From contig NZ_BMUT01000011.1 of assembly GCF_014650335.1 (NCBI RefSeq), positions 186,001-250,000 on the forward strand: DNA of 64,000 bases. The letters are read 5' to 3'. Shown here in pieces: positions 16,800 to 25,456 of this stretch (its first letter is position 1; every line of letters begins with the position of its first letter). Under the pieces are notes generated by a model, which saw only the letters and a list, made by a program, of their open reading frames with translations, did no database searches and had not been told where the DNA came from. The position numbers and the translations under genes are program-made. The stretch comes from Streptomyces hiroshimensis. Lineage in GTDB: Bacteria > Actinomycetota > Actinomycetes > Streptomycetales > Streptomycetaceae.

Positions 16800-17519
16800 A
16801 TGCGCAAGAACCTGCTCGCCGCTGCCGTCACTGCCACCGTCGTCGGCTGTCTCACCCTCGCCGCCTGCAACGACGACACCAAGAGCGGCGAGAGCGGCGA
16901 GAGTGGTCACAGTCACCAGACGCAGCAGAGCGCCCAGGGCAGCACTCCGGGCACTCCGGGCGCCCAGAGTCCCCGGCGCTCCGGTACCCCGTCCGCGCCC
17001 CCGCCCCCGCCCCGGTCCTCGGACGCGGGCGCGGGTGGCCCGAAGGGGGCCGCGCTCGCCTTCGGCGAGCCGTCGCGGACCGTGGGGGCGGGCACGGTGG
17101 GCATCCTGGAGATCACGCCGACGACCGTCGTCTACACCAAGGAGGGCGGCCGGGTGACCTCACAGCACGGCACCTTCGCCGTGGTGACGCTGCTGGAGAA
17201 GTCGATGAGCGCCAACCCCGCCGACGAGGAGCAGCCCGCCAAGGGCGGCGGCTGGCGCTGGGTCGCCGCCGGCGGGCAGTCCGTGCCGGCGGGCAACGGC
17301 AACGCCGCCAAGGTGGTCCTGGAGAAGTACCGGCAGTCCGGGGGCATCGCGCCGGGGACGTCGCAGGTGCGCGTGAAGGTCTTCGACCTCACCCCGGTGC
17401 AGGCGAAGGGCGGCACGATCGTCTACACGGACGGCACGAAGAGCGCCGACCGCTGGACGGTCCCGGCCACGGACACCGGGCCGCAGGTCGCGGAGGTCAG
17501 GCAGCAGCTGAAGCCCTGA
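16800..17519 (+). CDS. Lipoprotein of unknown function
   Basis: A 239-residue protein. The start at 16800 was chosen because GGGGG precedes it and the next residues form a lipoprotein signal peptide, MRKNLLAAAVTATVVG, with lipobox LAAC near residue 23. A disordered Ser/Gly/Gln/Pro linker (about 25-85) leads to a conserved-looking beta-rich domain (GTVGILEITPTTVVYTKEGG, GGWRWVAAGGQ). That layout is reminiscent of DUF4352-like outer-surface domains, but I do not assign the family. It is divergent from the carboxypeptidase gene, so a cell-envelope role is plausible. Confidence 0.8.
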   Translation: MRKNLLAAAVTATVVGCLTLAACNDDTKSGESGESGHSHQTQQSAQGSTPGTPGAQSPRRSGTPSAPPPPPRSSDAGAGGPKGAALAFGEPSRTVGAGTVGILEITPTTVVYTKEGGRVTSQHGTFAVVTLLEKSMSANPADEEQPAKGGGWRWVAAGGQSVPAGNGNAAKVVLEKYRQSGGIAPGTSQVRVKVFDLTPVQAKGGTIVYTDGTKSADRWTVPATDTGPQVAEVRQQLKP

Positions 17520-17537
17520 ACTCCCCTGCGCATGCGG

Positions 17538-19172
17538 TCAGGTGCCACTGCTCGCTTCTGTCTTGGCTTCTGTCTTCGCGTCCGTCTTCACGTCCGTCTT
17601 CGCTTCTGTGTTCGCATCCCTGCTCACGTCTCTGTTCGCATCCCTGTTCCTGTCCCGGAAGCCCTCGAGAACCTTGCCCTCCGTGCTGAGCCAGCCCCGC
17701 TCGTAGTCGAACCGCGGGGCACCGGCGAAGGTGAGGTAGAGCCACTTGAAGTTCTCGGCGAAGACGTACGCGGGGCAGTGGTCGCCCTTGGCCTTGGGCT
17801 GCCGGGTGACATCGGTGAGCACGGTGTAGCCGCCCGGCACGCGGTGGTGCCTCCTGAGGTTGCGGAAGTACTGCCAGGCCGTGGTCCGGTAGTACGGGTC
17901 GCCGGTCTGCCACCACAGCTGGAAGGCGCAGTTGGCGTATTCGGGGCGCAGGTCGTTCCGGGTGCTCAGCGCCCGCAGCCGGGTGTAGTCGATCTCCTCG
18001 GGGATGACCTCGTACTTGTCCAGGACGGCCGTCCACGACCGGTAGTAGTCCGCCGCGAGCTCGTTGTCCCCGCCGACCGGCAGGACGGCGACGGCCAGGG
18101 CGGACTGGCGCCGGCTGATCAGCTGCCCGGTGCGGAAGTCGACGTGCTTGAACCAGAGCAGGCCGTCGACCCGCTCCGCCTGGTGCTTGCGCATCGCGGC
18201 GGTGAACATCCTGAACCAGTCCCGGCAGTCCTCGTCGTGGAACATCTCCCAGGCGCCCCACAGGTATTCGAAGAACGAGTCCGCCGGGGGGTTCACGGCC
18301 ACGCTCTCGCGGTCCGCCCACCGGCCCGTCTCGACGTTCAGCCGGGTCGCGAGCAGGTCGAGCGACGAGCGCCGCTGGACGACGGCGCGCAGGGCGCGCT
18401 CGGCCGCCTGCCGGTACCGCGTGTCGCCGGTGAGCCGGGACAGGACGCCGAACTCCAGGATGTTGGTGCCGATCTCGGCCAGCGGCAGCGTGGTGCCGGA
18501 GGTGTGACCCGTCCGCAGGTTCACGTACCGGTACGGCATGCCGGTGGGTGACGAGGTGAAGGCGGGCAGCAGCCGGTCGGCCAGGTCGGTGCAGCGGTCG
18601 AGCAGAGCCTTCTCCCCGGTGGCGAGGTAGCCCGAAAGGAGGCCGCCCACCAGCCGGATGACGGACTCGAAGACCTGGAAGTCGGCGTCGACGTCGAAGT
18701 CCAGGTGGTTCCTGATCCAGCCGACGCAGCGGTCGACCTCGGTGTCGAGCTCCATCAGGTAGTGCGTGTCGAGGGCCTCGATGATCGACAGGCCCACCGG
18801 GTGGTTCCCGGCGAAGAACTCGCGGGGGCGGCCCGACACCGGCAGGACTTCGTCATGCCCCCACGCGTACCGCTTGTAGCCCTCCCACGCATGGACGAAC
18901 TCCGCCCGGATCTCCCGCGCCTTCTCCCGGTCCGCGCGGAGCCTCCCCGGCCGCCCGGGCACCGCCCGGGCGGCGCGTCCGGCACCGGCTTGCGCCCCGG
19001 CACCGGCTTGTGGCCCGCCCCCGGGCCGCGCGGCGGCTCCGGCCGCCCGCGGCTCCGTCGCGGCGTGCCCGGCCCCGCCGAGAGTGCCGCTCACGGCGAG
19101 ACCGCCCGTGGCCGCGAGCGCGGACAGCAGGCGCCGCCGGGTCGCAGGAGCGGGGAGCGAGTCGTACGTCAT
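17538..19172 (-). CDS. Secreted glycoside hydrolase family 47 (alpha-mannosidase-like)
   Basis: A 544-residue protein. It starts with a Tat-type signal peptide, TRRRLLSALAATGGLAV, then a disordered Gly/Ala linker. The (alpha/alpha)7-barrel of GH47 follows, with WEGYKRYAWGHDEVLPVSG, DSFFEYLWGAW and AYVFAENFKWLYLTF, which resemble the sugar-binding and acidic catalytic segments of ER class I alpha-1,2-mannosidases. Bacterial GH47 enzymes are uncommon, and it would act on mannan or mannosylated proteins outside the cell. GGAGG precedes the ATG. The last ~35 residues are repeats of a four-residue unit encoded by 12-bp DNA repeats (17554-17649). Confidence 0.88.
   Translation of the reverse strand: MTYDSLPAPATRRRLLSALAATGGLAVSGTLGGAGHAATEPRAAGAAARPGGGPQAGAGAQAGAGRAARAVPGRPGRLRADREKAREIRAEFVHAWEGYKRYAWGHDEVLPVSGRPREFFAGNHPVGLSIIEALDTHYLMELDTEVDRCVGWIRNHLDFDVDADFQVFESVIRLVGGLLSGYLATGEKALLDRCTDLADRLLPAFTSSPTGMPYRYVNLRTGHTSGTTLPLAEIGTNILEFGVLSRLTGDTRYRQAAERALRAVVQRRSSLDLLATRLNVETGRWADRESVAVNPPADSFFEYLWGAWEMFHDEDCRDWFRMFTAAMRKHQAERVDGLLWFKHVDFRTGQLISRRQSALAVAVLPVGGDNELAADYYRSWTAVLDKYEVIPEEIDYTRLRALSTRNDLRPEYANCAFQLWWQTGDPYYRTTAWQYFRNLRRHHRVPGGYTVLTDVTRQPKAKGDHCPAYVFAENFKWLYLTFAGAPRFDYERGWLSTEGKVLEGFRDRNRDANRDVSRDANTEAKTDVKTDAKTEAKTEASSGT
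17554..17649. repeat. 12-bp tandem repeat at the 3' end of the GH47 gene
   Basis: Eight 12-bp units related to GC(T/G)TCYGTCTTC lie in phase on the minus strand and encode TEAK, TDVK, TDAK, RDAN and similar tetrapeptides just before the stop codon. Confidence 0.85.
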
Positions 19173-19391
19173 GACGGGCAGGACCTCCTGGCCACCGGTT
19201 CCGCCCCCCGACACTGATCGCAGTATGCGGCCGGACGGCCCCTCCGGGCGGCAGGCGCTCCGGGCGGATGGTCATACCGCCGTTCGGCCGGGTGGCGGGA
19301 ACGGGGCGGCACCGGCACCGGTCGCTGGCATGCTGAACGCGCGGCGCGGGCCGCCGGTGGCCCGGCCGGAACGGGACGACGGAGGTGCTCT

Positions 19392-20438
19392 GTGCGCGAA
19401 GGTGCTCGTGAGACGACGGCCGAGGAAGCGGGGCGGCGCAGCGCCGCCCTGGTCATCGAGGAGGCCCTGGGATTCCTCTACCCGGCCGCCCTGCGCGCCG
19501 CGGCGGCCGTGGGCGTGGCGGACCACTTCGAGGGAGGCGCCCGCACCCCGGCGGAGCTGGCGGCGGCCACCGGAACCGACGCGCCGGGCCTGCGGCGCGT
19601 GCTGCGGCTGCTGGCCACGCGCGGGCTGTTCGAGGAGGACGACGAGGGCCGCTTCCGGCTCACCGAGGCGGGGGACGCGCTGCGCTCCGACGCGCCCGTG
19701 CCGGTCGGGCCGGCGGTCCTGATGCTCACGGACCGGACGATGTGGCAGCCGGCCGGGGAGCTGACCCGGTGCCTGGAGGACGGGCGCTCGGCATTCGGCC
19801 ACATCTTCGGCATGCCCTTCTTCGAGCACTTCGCCCGGGACGAGGAGACCGCCGCGGTCTTCCACGAGGGCATGGCCTCCATGTCCGAGGCGGAGAACCG
19901 GCCGATCGCCGACAGCTGCCCCTTCCCCGAGGACGCCACGGTCGTGGACGTCGGCGGCGGCCACGGCGGCCTGCTGCTCGCGGCGCTGCGTGCCCGGCCC
20001 GGCCTCCGGGGCGTCCTCCACGACCGGGCGCACGTGCTGGCGGGCCACCGGCTGGACACCGAGGAGACGAAGGGCCGCTGGTCGCTGCACGAGGGCGACT
20101 TCTTCACCGCCGTCCCGCCCGGTGACGTCCACCTCCTCAAGCGCATCCTGCACGACTGGGACGACGTCCAGTGCGTGGGTGTCCTGCGCAACTGCCGCCG
20201 GTCGCTGGCGCCGGGCGGCCGCGTACTCGTCGTCGACGCCGTCCTGCCGCCGGGCAACACCCCGCACCAGGGGAAGACGCTGGACGTGATGATGATGGCC
20301 TCCCTGGTCGGCCGAGAGCGCACGGAGAGCGACTTCGCCCGGCTCTTCGACGCGGCGGGTCTGCGTCTCTCGCGCGTCATCCCCACGCCGACCGTGCTGT
20401 CGATCGTCGAGGGCGTGGCCGACGACGTGCCTCACTAG
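19392..20438 (+). CDS. SAM-dependent O-methyltransferase (acetylserotonin-type)
   Basis: A 348-residue methyltransferase with an N-terminal dimerisation winged helix (about 20-105, AAAVGVADHF, LLATRGLFEEDD) and a C-terminal Rossmann domain: VVDVGGGHGGLL (SAM binding, ~185) and LKRILHDWDD (~253, catalytic-region His/Asp). This layout is that of polyketide and aromatic O-methyltransferases in secondary metabolism. The start GTG follows GGAGG. No polyketide or other core biosynthetic gene is adjacent. It could tailor a product of the polyprenyl synthase downstream, but that is only positional. Confidence 0.9.
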   Translation: MREGARETTAEEAGRRSAALVIEEALGFLYPAALRAAAAVGVADHFEGGARTPAELAAATGTDAPGLRRVLRLLATRGLFEEDDEGRFRLTEAGDALRSDAPVPVGPAVLMLTDRTMWQPAGELTRCLEDGRSAFGHIFGMPFFEHFARDEETAAVFHEGMASMSEAENRPIADSCPFPEDATVVDVGGGHGGLLLAALRARPGLRGVLHDRAHVLAGHRLDTEETKGRWSLHEGDFFTAVPPGDVHLLKRILHDWDDVQCVGVLRNCRRSLAPGGRVLVVDAVLPPGNTPHQGKTLDVMMMASLVGRERTESDFARLFDAAGLRLSRVIPTPTVLSIVEGVADDVPH

Positions 20439-20761
20439 GCGCCCCGCGAGGCCTGTGGCGGCGGGACCGGCGGCGCGGGCTGCACGGGGCCCCGGGCCTG
20501 CCGGTTCACCCGCGGCCAACCGGATGAAAATCTTCCATATCCCTTGTGTCGCTGATCACTTGAGCCTGCCGCCCACGCTTCGGTGAGCCGGCCAGGCCGA
20601 GCCGGCGCGCCGGACGCAGCGGAGGCCGTGCGGTGTCGCCCACTCACCGGCGCACGGTGCCGCCGGGCCGTGTGCTCCGTGCGCTCCCCGGACGCCCTGA
20701 TGAACCGCCCCCACCGCTTGTTATATTCGCGCTGGGACGCGACAGCGGAGGGGACCGCCTC
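20439..20761. other. 323-bp intergenic region before the polyprenyl synthase gene
   Basis: No credible gene seen. A TATATT hexamer at 20722-20727, inside a short AT-rich patch, could be a -10 element for the gene starting at 20762. No convincing -35 box was found. Confidence 0.4.
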
Positions 20762-21847
20762 ATGTCGACCCTTGATATCGCGACCGCGCAGCTCGACCTG
20801 CCCGCCGTCCGGAGCCGGGTCGACGCCGTCCTGGCCGCATTCCTGGACGGCAAGGCCCGTGCCGCCGCCGTGGACGGCCACCCGGCCGTGGTCACCGAAT
20901 TCCTCAGGAACTTCCTCTTCGCGGGCGGCAAACGGCTGCGCCCCCTGCTCTGCGTGATCGGCTGGCACGCGGCGGGCGGCCACGGGATGCCCGCACCGAC
21001 GCTGCAGGTGGCGGCCTCGCTGGAGATGTTCCACGCCTTCGCCCTCGTCCACGACGACATCATGGACAACTCCGCCACCCGCCGCGGGCGGCCCACCGTC
21101 CACCGCGCCTTCGCCGACCGCCACCGGGCCGGCCGCAGCGCAGCCGCCGCCGACCGGCTCGGCGGCAGCGCCGCCATCCTGATCGGCGACGTCGCCCTCG
21201 TCTGGTCGGACGAGCTCCTGCACACCGCCGGACTGCGGCCCGGCCGCCTCGCCGACGTCCTGACGGTCGTCGACGCGATGCGCACCGAGGTGATGTACGG
21301 CCAGTGCCTCGACCTGCTGGCCACCGGCCGCCCCACCGCGAGCACCGCGCACGCCCTGGCCATCGTCCGCTGCAAGACCGCCAAGTACACGGTCGAACGC
21401 CCCCTCCACATCGGCGCCGCCCTCGCGGGGGCGGGCCCGGCCTTCCGCGCGCTGCTGAGCCGGTACGCCCTGCCGCTCGGCGACGCCTTCCAGCTCCGCG
21501 ACGACCTCCTCGGCGTCTACGGGAACCCGGCCGTCACCGGGAAGTCCCGGCTGGACGACCTGCGCGACGGCAAGCACACCACGCTCGTCGCCCTGGCCCT
21601 GGAGCGCGCCGACCGCGACCAGCGGCGGGCCCTGCACGCCCTGCTGGGCAACCCCGACCTCGACGAGAGCGGCGCCGGCCGGATCCGTGACCTCCTCGCC
21701 GAGACCGGCGCCCACGCCGCGGTCGAACGGCTCATCCAGTCCCGCTGTGAGCAGGCCGAACAGGCCCTCGACCACGAGGCGTTCCCGCCCGCGGCCCTCG
21801 GCGCCCTGCGCGAACTGGCCCGGGGTGCCGCCCTGCGGACCGCATGA
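20762..21847 (+). CDS. Polyprenyl diphosphate synthase family protein
   Basis: A 361-residue trans-isoprenyl synthase that extends allylic diphosphates with IPP. It has GGKRLRP (IPP binding, ~58), the first aspartate-rich motif in HDDIMDNSATRRGRPT (~98), and a second motif region QLRDDLLGVYGN with DDLLG in place of DDxxD, followed by KSRLDDLRDGKHT. Actinobacterial geranylgeranyl synthases commonly look like this, so C20 chain length is a fair guess. The ATG at 20762 has a GGAGGGG site. A longer in-frame start at 20633 lacks one. No phytoene synthase or terpene cyclase is adjacent. Confidence 0.92.
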   Translation: MSTLDIATAQLDLPAVRSRVDAVLAAFLDGKARAAAVDGHPAVVTEFLRNFLFAGGKRLRPLLCVIGWHAAGGHGMPAPTLQVAASLEMFHAFALVHDDIMDNSATRRGRPTVHRAFADRHRAGRSAAAADRLGGSAAILIGDVALVWSDELLHTAGLRPGRLADVLTVVDAMRTEVMYGQCLDLLATGRPTASTAHALAIVRCKTAKYTVERPLHIGAALAGAGPAFRALLSRYALPLGDAFQLRDDLLGVYGNPAVTGKSRLDDLRDGKHTTLVALALERADRDQRRALHALLGNPDLDESGAGRIRDLLAETGAHAAVERLIQSRCEQAEQALDHEAFPPAALGALRELARGAALRTA

Positions 21848-22161
21848 CGAGGCGAACACCGCTCGCACAAGCGAAGTTACGTTCCGTCAAGGTTTTTATG
21901 CGACGGACTGGACGCGCGGGGCCTCCGGGACGGCATTAGGGGTGAGAGCGCGTGATGCTCTCCCGGGTCGTTGGGGGGCACAAGACCTGGACCGCATCGT
22001 GAAAGAGGCTGGGAAAACGTGAAGTTCGACGGCACAGCGCCGCCCGGACGCCGCAGGGGGGCGACCCTCGCACGGCGAGCAGAACGGCACCGCGTGCACC
22101 GATCACCGGCGCTTCTCCACCGGCTCCGGCTGTTCCGCTCCACGCCCGCCCGGGGGCCGGC
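21848..22161. other. 314-bp intergenic region upstream of the sigma factor gene
   Basis: No gene seen. It contains a small inverted repeat GAGAGC/GCTCTC (21944-21949 and 21957-21962). There are AT-richer patches around 21890-21900 that may belong to the sigma gene promoter. Confidence 0.35.
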
Positions 22162-22746
22162 GTGAGCGCCCGGCATGCCGTGCTGGGCACGGCCGCCAAG
22201 GACCAGCACTCGGTGGTGTACGAGTCCTTCGTCCTGCGCAAACGGAACGCCTATGTGAACTGGTCCTACGTCAAGCTGTATTCGATGGAGGACGCCCGTG
22301 AGGCGGCGAACGAGGCCTTCTTCAAGCTGTACCTGCACTGGGACGACGCCCTGGCCAGCGCCAGCACCGACGCCTTCGCCTTCAAGATCCTCCGCGGTGT
22401 CGTGGCCGACATACTACGAAAACGCGACCGCCGACCCTGCGTTCCGGCCGGTCTCGCCTTCGAGCCCACGGTCAAGCCCATCGCCGGCATCCCCAGCGAG
22501 GAAGTCGACCAGATCACCGCGCGCATGGAGGTGCACCGGGCCGTCGCCCAGCTCTCCGAGCGCCAGAACCGCTGCATCTCCCTGCACTACTTCCTCGGCT
22601 ACACCCCCGAGGAGATCGCCGACATCACGGGACTTGCCGCCTCCACCGTCCGCTCCCACCTGGCGGCCGGCCGCAGCGCCCTGGCCGCGCTCCTCGACGC
22701 GCCCGCCGACGAACCGCCCGCTCACGAGAAAGGCCACCACGGATGA
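22162..22746 (+). CDS. ECF-type RNA polymerase sigma factor
   Basis: A 194-residue sigma-70 family protein. Region 2 is short and divergent (about 15-85, VYESFVLRKRNAYV, AANEAFFKLYLHWD). Region 4 is clear (about 125-180): LSERQNRCISLHYFLGYTPEEIADITGL and VRSHLAAGRSAL, the promoter -35-binding helix. GTG is taken as the start because sigma homology begins right after it. The stop overlaps the next gene's ATG (ATGA). That next gene has no anti-sigma signature, so the control of this factor is not obvious. Confidence 0.85.
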   Translation: MSARHAVLGTAAKDQHSVVYESFVLRKRNAYVNWSYVKLYSMEDAREAANEAFFKLYLHWDDALASASTDAFAFKILRGVVADILRKRDRRPCVPAGLAFEPTVKPIAGIPSEEVDQITARMEVHRAVAQLSERQNRCISLHYFLGYTPEEIADITGLAASTVRSHLAAGRSALAALLDAPADEPPAHEKGHHG

Positions 22747-23462
22747 TCGACGACATCCTGCGCGGGACGCAGATCCGCACCCCCGCTTACAGCAGCGAGC
22801 AGCGCGCCGAGGACGACCGCCTGCTGCGGGCCCGGATCGAGCAGGTGGAGCGGCGCCGCGCCCTCGCCGCCCGCAGCCCGGCCCACGACTGGCTGGTTCC
22901 CACCTCCCCGGAACTGGCCGACCTGCTCCTGCAGCCCGTCGACGACGAGGGCCTCGCCTCGCTGTGGAAGCTCAAGCGGCGCCTGCGCCGTGATCTGAAG
23001 GAGCTGTGCAGCCAGGTCGCCCAGGCGCCCGGAGCCGCCGAGCGGCTGGTGGAGTTCGCGGAGGCCGAGCGCCCCACCGACCCCGTGGGCGCCCGCGGCC
23101 TGGGGTGCCTGCTCTACCTCAACGGCTGTGAGGCGGGGGCCCGGTTCTGGTGGCGGTACGCCGCCGGCGCCGACGACGCCACCAGCGCGTACTGCCTCTT
23201 CCTGGAGGGGCTGCTGCGCGACCGGCCCGGCGAGGCCGTCCACTGCTACCGCGAGCTGAACGCCGGCGGCTTCCTGTGCGACGAGGACTGGGAGGGGCCC
23301 GACGCCGGAGCGCCTGCGACCACCACGTGGCCGCCGGCCGTCAGCGAACACATCCGCGAGGTCAACACCGGCTCGGCGCACGGGCAGGTGCCCATCCCCG
23401 AGGGATACCTGGACGACGCCTCCCCGGCCGAACGCGACGAGCTCCTCTGCCACCGCTGCTGA
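22743..23462 (+). CDS. Unknown protein translationally coupled to an ECF sigma factor
   Basis: A 239-residue soluble protein. The first 60 residues are helical and charged. The middle (about 75-180) has a helical repeat-like region (LWKLKRRLRRDLKELCSQV, LGCLLYLNGCEAGARFWWRY, SAYCLFLEGLLRDRPGEAV) reminiscent of Sel1/TPR-type pairs with several Cys residues. There is no membrane segment or zinc-binding HxxxCxxC motif of classical anti-sigma factors. Position (4-bp overlap with the sigma gene) suggests it modulates that factor or senses its signal. A hairpin terminator follows at 23475. Confidence 0.75.
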   Translation: MIDDILRGTQIRTPAYSSEQRAEDDRLLRARIEQVERRRALAARSPAHDWLVPTSPELADLLLQPVDDEGLASLWKLKRRLRRDLKELCSQVAQAPGAAERLVEFAEAERPTDPVGARGLGCLLYLNGCEAGARFWWRYAAGADDATSAYCLFLEGLLRDRPGEAVHCYRELNAGGFLCDEDWEGPDAGAPATTTWPPAVSEHIREVNTGSAHGQVPIPEGYLDDASPAERDELLCHRC

Positions 23463-23474
23463 CCGCTGCCGCCC

Positions 23475-23507
23475 GTGCCCTGCGGACCCGTGCGGGCCGC
23501 AGGGCAC
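23475..23507 (+). terminator. Hairpin terminator after the sigma operon
   Basis: An 11-bp stem (GTGCCCTGCGG and its complement) has an inner CCC/GGG pairing and lies 12 bases after the stop at 23462. No T-run. Confidence 0.6.
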
Positions 23508-23538
23508 CGCCGTGCCGACCCCGGACCGAAGGATCACC

Positions 23539-23718
23539 ATGCCCCGACTCCGCATCCCCCGACCGCGTAGGCGCCGGCGAGGCCTGTTCCCCGCGCCGCA
23601 CAGGCGTACCGGCGTGCCCCGGTTCGCCCGCGCCCACCGCATTCAGATCGCCGCCGCCCTCGTCAGCGGCACCCTGCCCGCGGCGGCCCAGTTCCTCGGC
23701 CCGTGGCTGTGGCGCTGA
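23539..23718 (+). CDS. Possible 59-residue basic single-span peptide
   Basis: MPRLRIPRPRRRRRG begins an Arg/Pro-rich stretch, followed by one possible hydrophobic segment (IQIAAALVSGTLPAAAQFLG). The ATG follows GAAGGATC at a poor but usable distance, and a strong terminator starts 8 bases after its stop. Against it, a hairpin separates it from the sigma operon and the sequence could be chance. A regulatory or membrane peptide is possible; no family is known to me. Confidence 0.35.
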   Translation: MPRLRIPRPRRRRRGLFPAPHRRTGVPRFARAHRIQIAAALVSGTLPAAAQFLGPWLWR

Positions 23719-23725
23719 CTCGCAG

Positions 23726-23759
23726 GGGCGGCGGCCCGGCTGTCACCGGGCCGCCGCCC
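23726..23759. terminator. Bidirectional terminator hairpin
   Basis: A 14-bp perfect stem (GGCGGCGGCCCGG core) with a 6-base loop sits between the plus-strand small frame ending 23718 and the minus-strand inhibitor gene ending 23773. Confidence 0.75.
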
Positions 23760-23772
23760 GGCGCGGGGCCGG

Positions 23773-24129
23773 TCAGCAGCGGCCCGGCGCCACCCCGTCC
23801 ATCCGGCCCCCGAAGTCCCCGGCATAGGCGGAGCGCCAGTCGCCGTTGTGGGTCGCGCGCTTCTCGGTGGGCTGGTAGGCGATGAAGCAGGCGTCGGTGG
23901 AGGCGACGAAGGAGCCGACGTGGTCGTGGAGGGACGGGGGCAGGTCGCGGTAGCCGCTGTTGGCCGTCCACTCCCAGGCCTTGCCGTGGAAGTTCTCGGC
24001 GCTGTAGAAGCAGACGGACCCTCCCGGACAGGCGGGGGCCGCGGCGGCGCCGGCCGGCGAGGCGAACGGCAGGCACAGGGCGGCCACGGCCGCGAGAACG
24101 AGGGACGCCCGGGCGCGGAACGCAGACAT
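23773..24129 (-). CDS. Secreted peptidase inhibitor family I36-like protein
   Basis: A 118-residue protein with a cleavable Sec signal peptide (1-~30, ending SPAGAAAA). The small beta/gamma-crystallin-like domain contains GSVCFYSAENFHGKAWEW and GSFVASTDACFIAYQ, with four Cys available for two disulphides. This matches the Streptomyces metalloproteinase-inhibitor (SMPI) type grouped as I36. Many members are annotated as inhibitors without proof, so inhibition is inferred. It is monocistronic, bounded by hairpins on both sides. Confidence 0.85.
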   Translation of the reverse strand: MSAFRARASLVLAAVAALCLPFASPAGAAAAPACPGGSVCFYSAENFHGKAWEWTANSGYRDLPPSLHDHVGSFVASTDACFIAYQPTEKRATHNGDWRSAYAGDFGGRMDGVAPGRC

Positions 24130-24285
24130 CTCTTCCTCCGGATGTATTCATGGAGTGCTTATGGAGTGGTTACGGAGAGAGCGTCCTGTGCGCGGGGCGG
24201 GAGGGAAGGGGACTTCCCGGCCAGTACACCCGGAAGGAGTAAAAGGGTGACTATGGTGCCGAGGGGGCGGGTAAGTACGCGGGTC

Positions 24286-24315
24286 GGACAGGCCGGCCCG
24301 TGGGCCGGCCTGTCC
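24286..24315 (-). terminator. Hairpin terminator after the lipoprotein gene
   Basis: A 13-bp perfect stem (GGACAGGCCGGCC) with loop CGTG starts about 5 bases past the minus-strand stop codon at 24321. It probably ends transcription of the electron-transfer gene set. Confidence 0.75.
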
Positions 24316-24320
24316 CCGCG

Positions 24321-25340
24321 TCAGGCCGCAGGGGCCGAAGTGACCTTCTTGCCCTGGTCGTTCACGGCGAACCACAGGCCCTGCTTGCCCTGCCCCGCGG
24401 TGTCGCCGGGCTTCTTGTCGCCCGTGAACCAGTAGACCGGCCAGCAGTCGACCGCCAGCTGCTCGGTGCCGTCCGGCCGGGTGACGGTGCTGATCAGCTT
24501 CTCGGGCACGCCGCGCACCGCGCTCTTCTCGACGGGCTTGGCGGGCTTCCACGTGTCCAGGCACGTGCCGGTGCACGCGAACTTCATGGGCCAGGCGCTG
24601 TCCTTGTTGAACCGGTACAGGGTCCGGCCCTGGCCGTCCACGAGGATCTTGCCGAGGGCGGCGTTGTCGGCGACGAACACGCCTGCGGCGGCGGGTTTCT
24701 CCCCTTGCTTCCCTCCTTGCTTCTCGCCCTGCTTCTCGCCCTGCTTCTCTGCTTCCTTCTCGCCTTCCTTCTCCTCCTGCTTCCCGCCCGCTGCCTTCTT
24801 GCCGTCCGGAGCGAACGCGCTCCACGTACCGCCCACTCCCTGCCCCTTGGTGTCACCGGGCGCGGTGTCCTTGGCGTAGCGGTAGACGGGCCATCCCGCG
24901 AGCGTGAGCTGCTTGGTGCCGTCGGCGCGCTCGACCTCTCCGAGCGCCGCCCCGATCCCGGACGAGGCGGTCGCGTCGCCCGCCGGCACGGGCGGCCACG
25001 CCTTTGCGCAGTCGCCGTCGCACATCGAGGCGGGGGGCTTCGCCGTGTCCTTGTCGAAGCGGTAGAGGGTCATGCCGGCGCTGTCGGCGACGACGGAGCC
25101 GATCCCCGGGGCCTCACGCACCGTCATCTCCTTGGCCGGGGCGTTCTTGGCCTGCGTGTTCGAGGAGTTGCCGGAACCGTAGCCGCCGGCCCCGTACCCC
25201 TCGCCGATCTTGGAGGAGCTGCCGGCGGGGGCCTTGCCGTAGTCGTCCTTCGCGGACGAGCCACCGCCGCCGCAGGCCGCCGTGAGCATCATGACCGTGA
25301 TCGCCGCTCCCGCGAGAGAGGCGTGACGCAGCTTGTTCAT
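24321..25340 (-). CDS. SCO0930-type lipoprotein with two secreted-repeat domains
   Basis: A 339-residue lipoprotein with signal peptide MNKLRHASLAGAAITVM and lipobox TAAC (~23). Two copies of the short 'secreted repeat' (Lipoprotein_15 type) follow, each with a GMTLYRFDKD or RTLYRFNKDS strand, a paired-Cys segment (CDGDCAKAWPP; CTGTCLDTWKP) and a WPVYR/WPVYWF strand. A Lys/Glu/Gln/Gly linker between them is encoded by 12-bp repeats (24697-24780). Function of this family is unproven. It lies directly downstream, same strand, of a flavoprotein and a heme membrane protein, so a redox role outside the membrane is a reasonable inference. Confidence 0.9.
   Translation of the reverse strand: MNKLRHASLAGAAITVMMLTAACGGGGSSAKDDYGKAPAGSSSKIGEGYGAGGYGSGNSSNTQAKNAPAKEMTVREAPGIGSVVADSAGMTLYRFDKDTAKPPASMCDGDCAKAWPPVPAGDATASSGIGAALGEVERADGTKQLTLAGWPVYRYAKDTAPGDTKGQGVGGTWSAFAPDGKKAAGGKQEEKEGEKEAEKQGEKQGEKQGGKQGEKPAAAGVFVADNAALGKILVDGQGRTLYRFNKDSAWPMKFACTGTCLDTWKPAKPVEKSAVRGVPEKLISTVTRPDGTEQLAVDCWPVYWFTGDKKPGDTAGQGKQGLWFAVNDQGKKVTSAPAA
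24697..24780. repeat. 12-bp tandem repeat in the lipoprotein linker
   Basis: Seven 12-bp units related to TTCTCGCCCTGC, in phase on the minus strand, encode the GEKQ-type linker between the two repeat domains. Confidence 0.85.
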
Positions 25341-25456
25341 GAACCGTCCTTTGCTCGTGTTCCGGCGGTGAACCGCCGTTGCAGGGGGGATACGGGCCCG
25401 GTCGGCCGTCCGCTCAACGGGACCGGGAATTTGTCACCCGATGACAGAAAAAGCGT

